Assembly (NCBI GenBank): GCA_009993045.1
Contig: JAACUG010000063.1
Coordinates: 1 to 64,000, forward strand
Length of the DNA: 64,000 nucleotides
Reading direction: 5' to 3'
From: Cyanobacteria bacterium CG_2015-22_32_23
Lineage (GTDB): Bacteria > Cyanobacteriota > Cyanobacteriia > Cyanobacteriales > Cyanobacteriaceae
Shown: positions 63,608 through 64,000 of the stretch, piece after piece
Position numbering within the stretch: the first letter of the stretch is position 1
Layout: each line of letters starts with the position of its first letter
The notes under the pieces: model-generated
The model's database searches: none
What the model was told of the DNA's origin: nothing
Seen by the model: only the letters and a program-made list of their open reading frames with translations
Program-made: the position numbers and the translations under genes

Positions 63608-64000
63608 ATGAATCCACTAAATCAAGCATATCAACTATTTATTGACGAAGTACCTGAATTATTACAAGAAATTGAAAATGGTTTGTTGAATCTCAAACAA
63701 GCTAAAATTGATGGTATGATCCGAGCTGCTCACTCCATAAAAGATAGTTCCGCTAGTGTTGGTTTAAAAGGGATTAAAGATATTGCTCATCAATTAGAAG
63801 ATTATTTCAAAGCACTTTATAACGAAGATTTAGTTATCGACACAGAGTTAGAAAATTTATTTTTAGAAGGTTATGATTGTTTAGCAATACCCTTAACACA
63901 ACAAATAGATACGGGAAATTTTGATCGTAAAGAGTCAGAAAATAGGGCAAATAAAGTATGGGAAAAATTAGAATTAAAACTAGGTAATGCCCTTAAACAA
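63608..64000 (+). CDS. HPt-domain protein, probable CheA-like hybrid kinase (partial)
   Basis: 131 codons, cut by the window end. Residues about 1-100 are an HPt domain with His 42 in AAHSIKDSSASVGLKGI; the usual KGG after the His is KDS. Such HPt heads begin CheA-like kinases of cyanobacterial taxis and pilus systems (PilL/PixL type). The remaining domains are outside the window, so a stand-alone HPt cannot be excluded. Confidence 0.7.
   Translation, partial: MNPLNQAYQLFIDEVPELLQEIENGLLNLKQAKIDGMIRAAHSIKDSSASVGLKGIKDIAHQLEDYFKALYNEDLVIDTELENLFLEGYDCLAIPLTQQIDTGNFDRKESENRANKVWEKLELKLGNALKQ

Overview
The window is chromosomal DNA of a low-GC (about one third G+C) cyanobacterium. The octamer GCGATCGC (HIP1) occurs about fifteen times, far above chance for this composition. 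Cyanobacterial genes include an ndhF4/ndhD4-type CO2-uptake pair, a fused thiO-thiG gene, a DUF3038/DUF4335 pair, a PatD-like gene, a DUF6816-like lumenal protein and a TIGR03643 protein. My best guess is a unicellular Cyanobacterium/Geminocystis-like organism. That guess rests on composition and gene content, not on a marker gene. I saw no rRNA, tRNA or CRISPR array.

Layout. 1-4.9 kb: a frameshifted ISKra4-type transposase remnant, then a 1308-residue protein that joins a degraded superfamily-1 helicase module to a long tryptophan-rich helical repeat. 4.9-35.4 kb: mostly housekeeping and envelope genes (glycosyltransferases, NAD kinase, FKBP, MscS channel, M23 peptidase, ThiO-ThiG, a beta-barrel candidate, class I LysRS, GST, a complex OmpR-type regulator, ABC-2 permease, GT39, PyrB, Rel/SpoT, PatD-like). 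35.4-40.9 kb: a restriction-modification locus (remnant of a C5 methyltransferase, controller protein with a 13-bp inverted-repeat operator, MamI-type endonuclease, convergent methyltransferase) beside a uvrA that carries two in-frame copies of an intergenic repeat. 41-46.5 kb: a stress cluster of CsbD, BON and glycine-zipper proteins, ending in a 51-residue membrane protein. 46.6-52.2 kb: ABC-F ATPase and ndhF4-ndhD4. 52.37-54.54 kb: a 2.16-kb segment bounded by a perfect 46-bp inverted repeat. It holds a Fur-box-like site, a DJ-1/PfpI gene with an internal deletion, a possible tiny Cys-rich secreted peptide, an HNH protein, an AhpC/TSA-like protein and a gene cut off by the right repeat. 54.6-64 kb: ABC ATPase, TPR protein, apt, DUF3038/DUF4335, CGFS glutaredoxin and BolA, then a cobalamin riboswitch followed by cbiM-cbiN-cbiQ with no cbiO next to them, and the start of an HPt protein that runs off the window.

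Intergenic DNA is rich in repeats. There are short tandem heptads (STRR-like), three pairs of dispersed 60-105 bp elements, and palindromic elements common in cyanobacteria. Some of these repeats invade genes: one supplies the apt stop codon, one fills the leader of the GST gene, and one has entered uvrA in frame.

The items most worth following up are the helicase-like/W-repeat protein, the inverted-repeat-bounded segment, the restriction-modification locus with its operator, and the in-frame repeat in uvrA.
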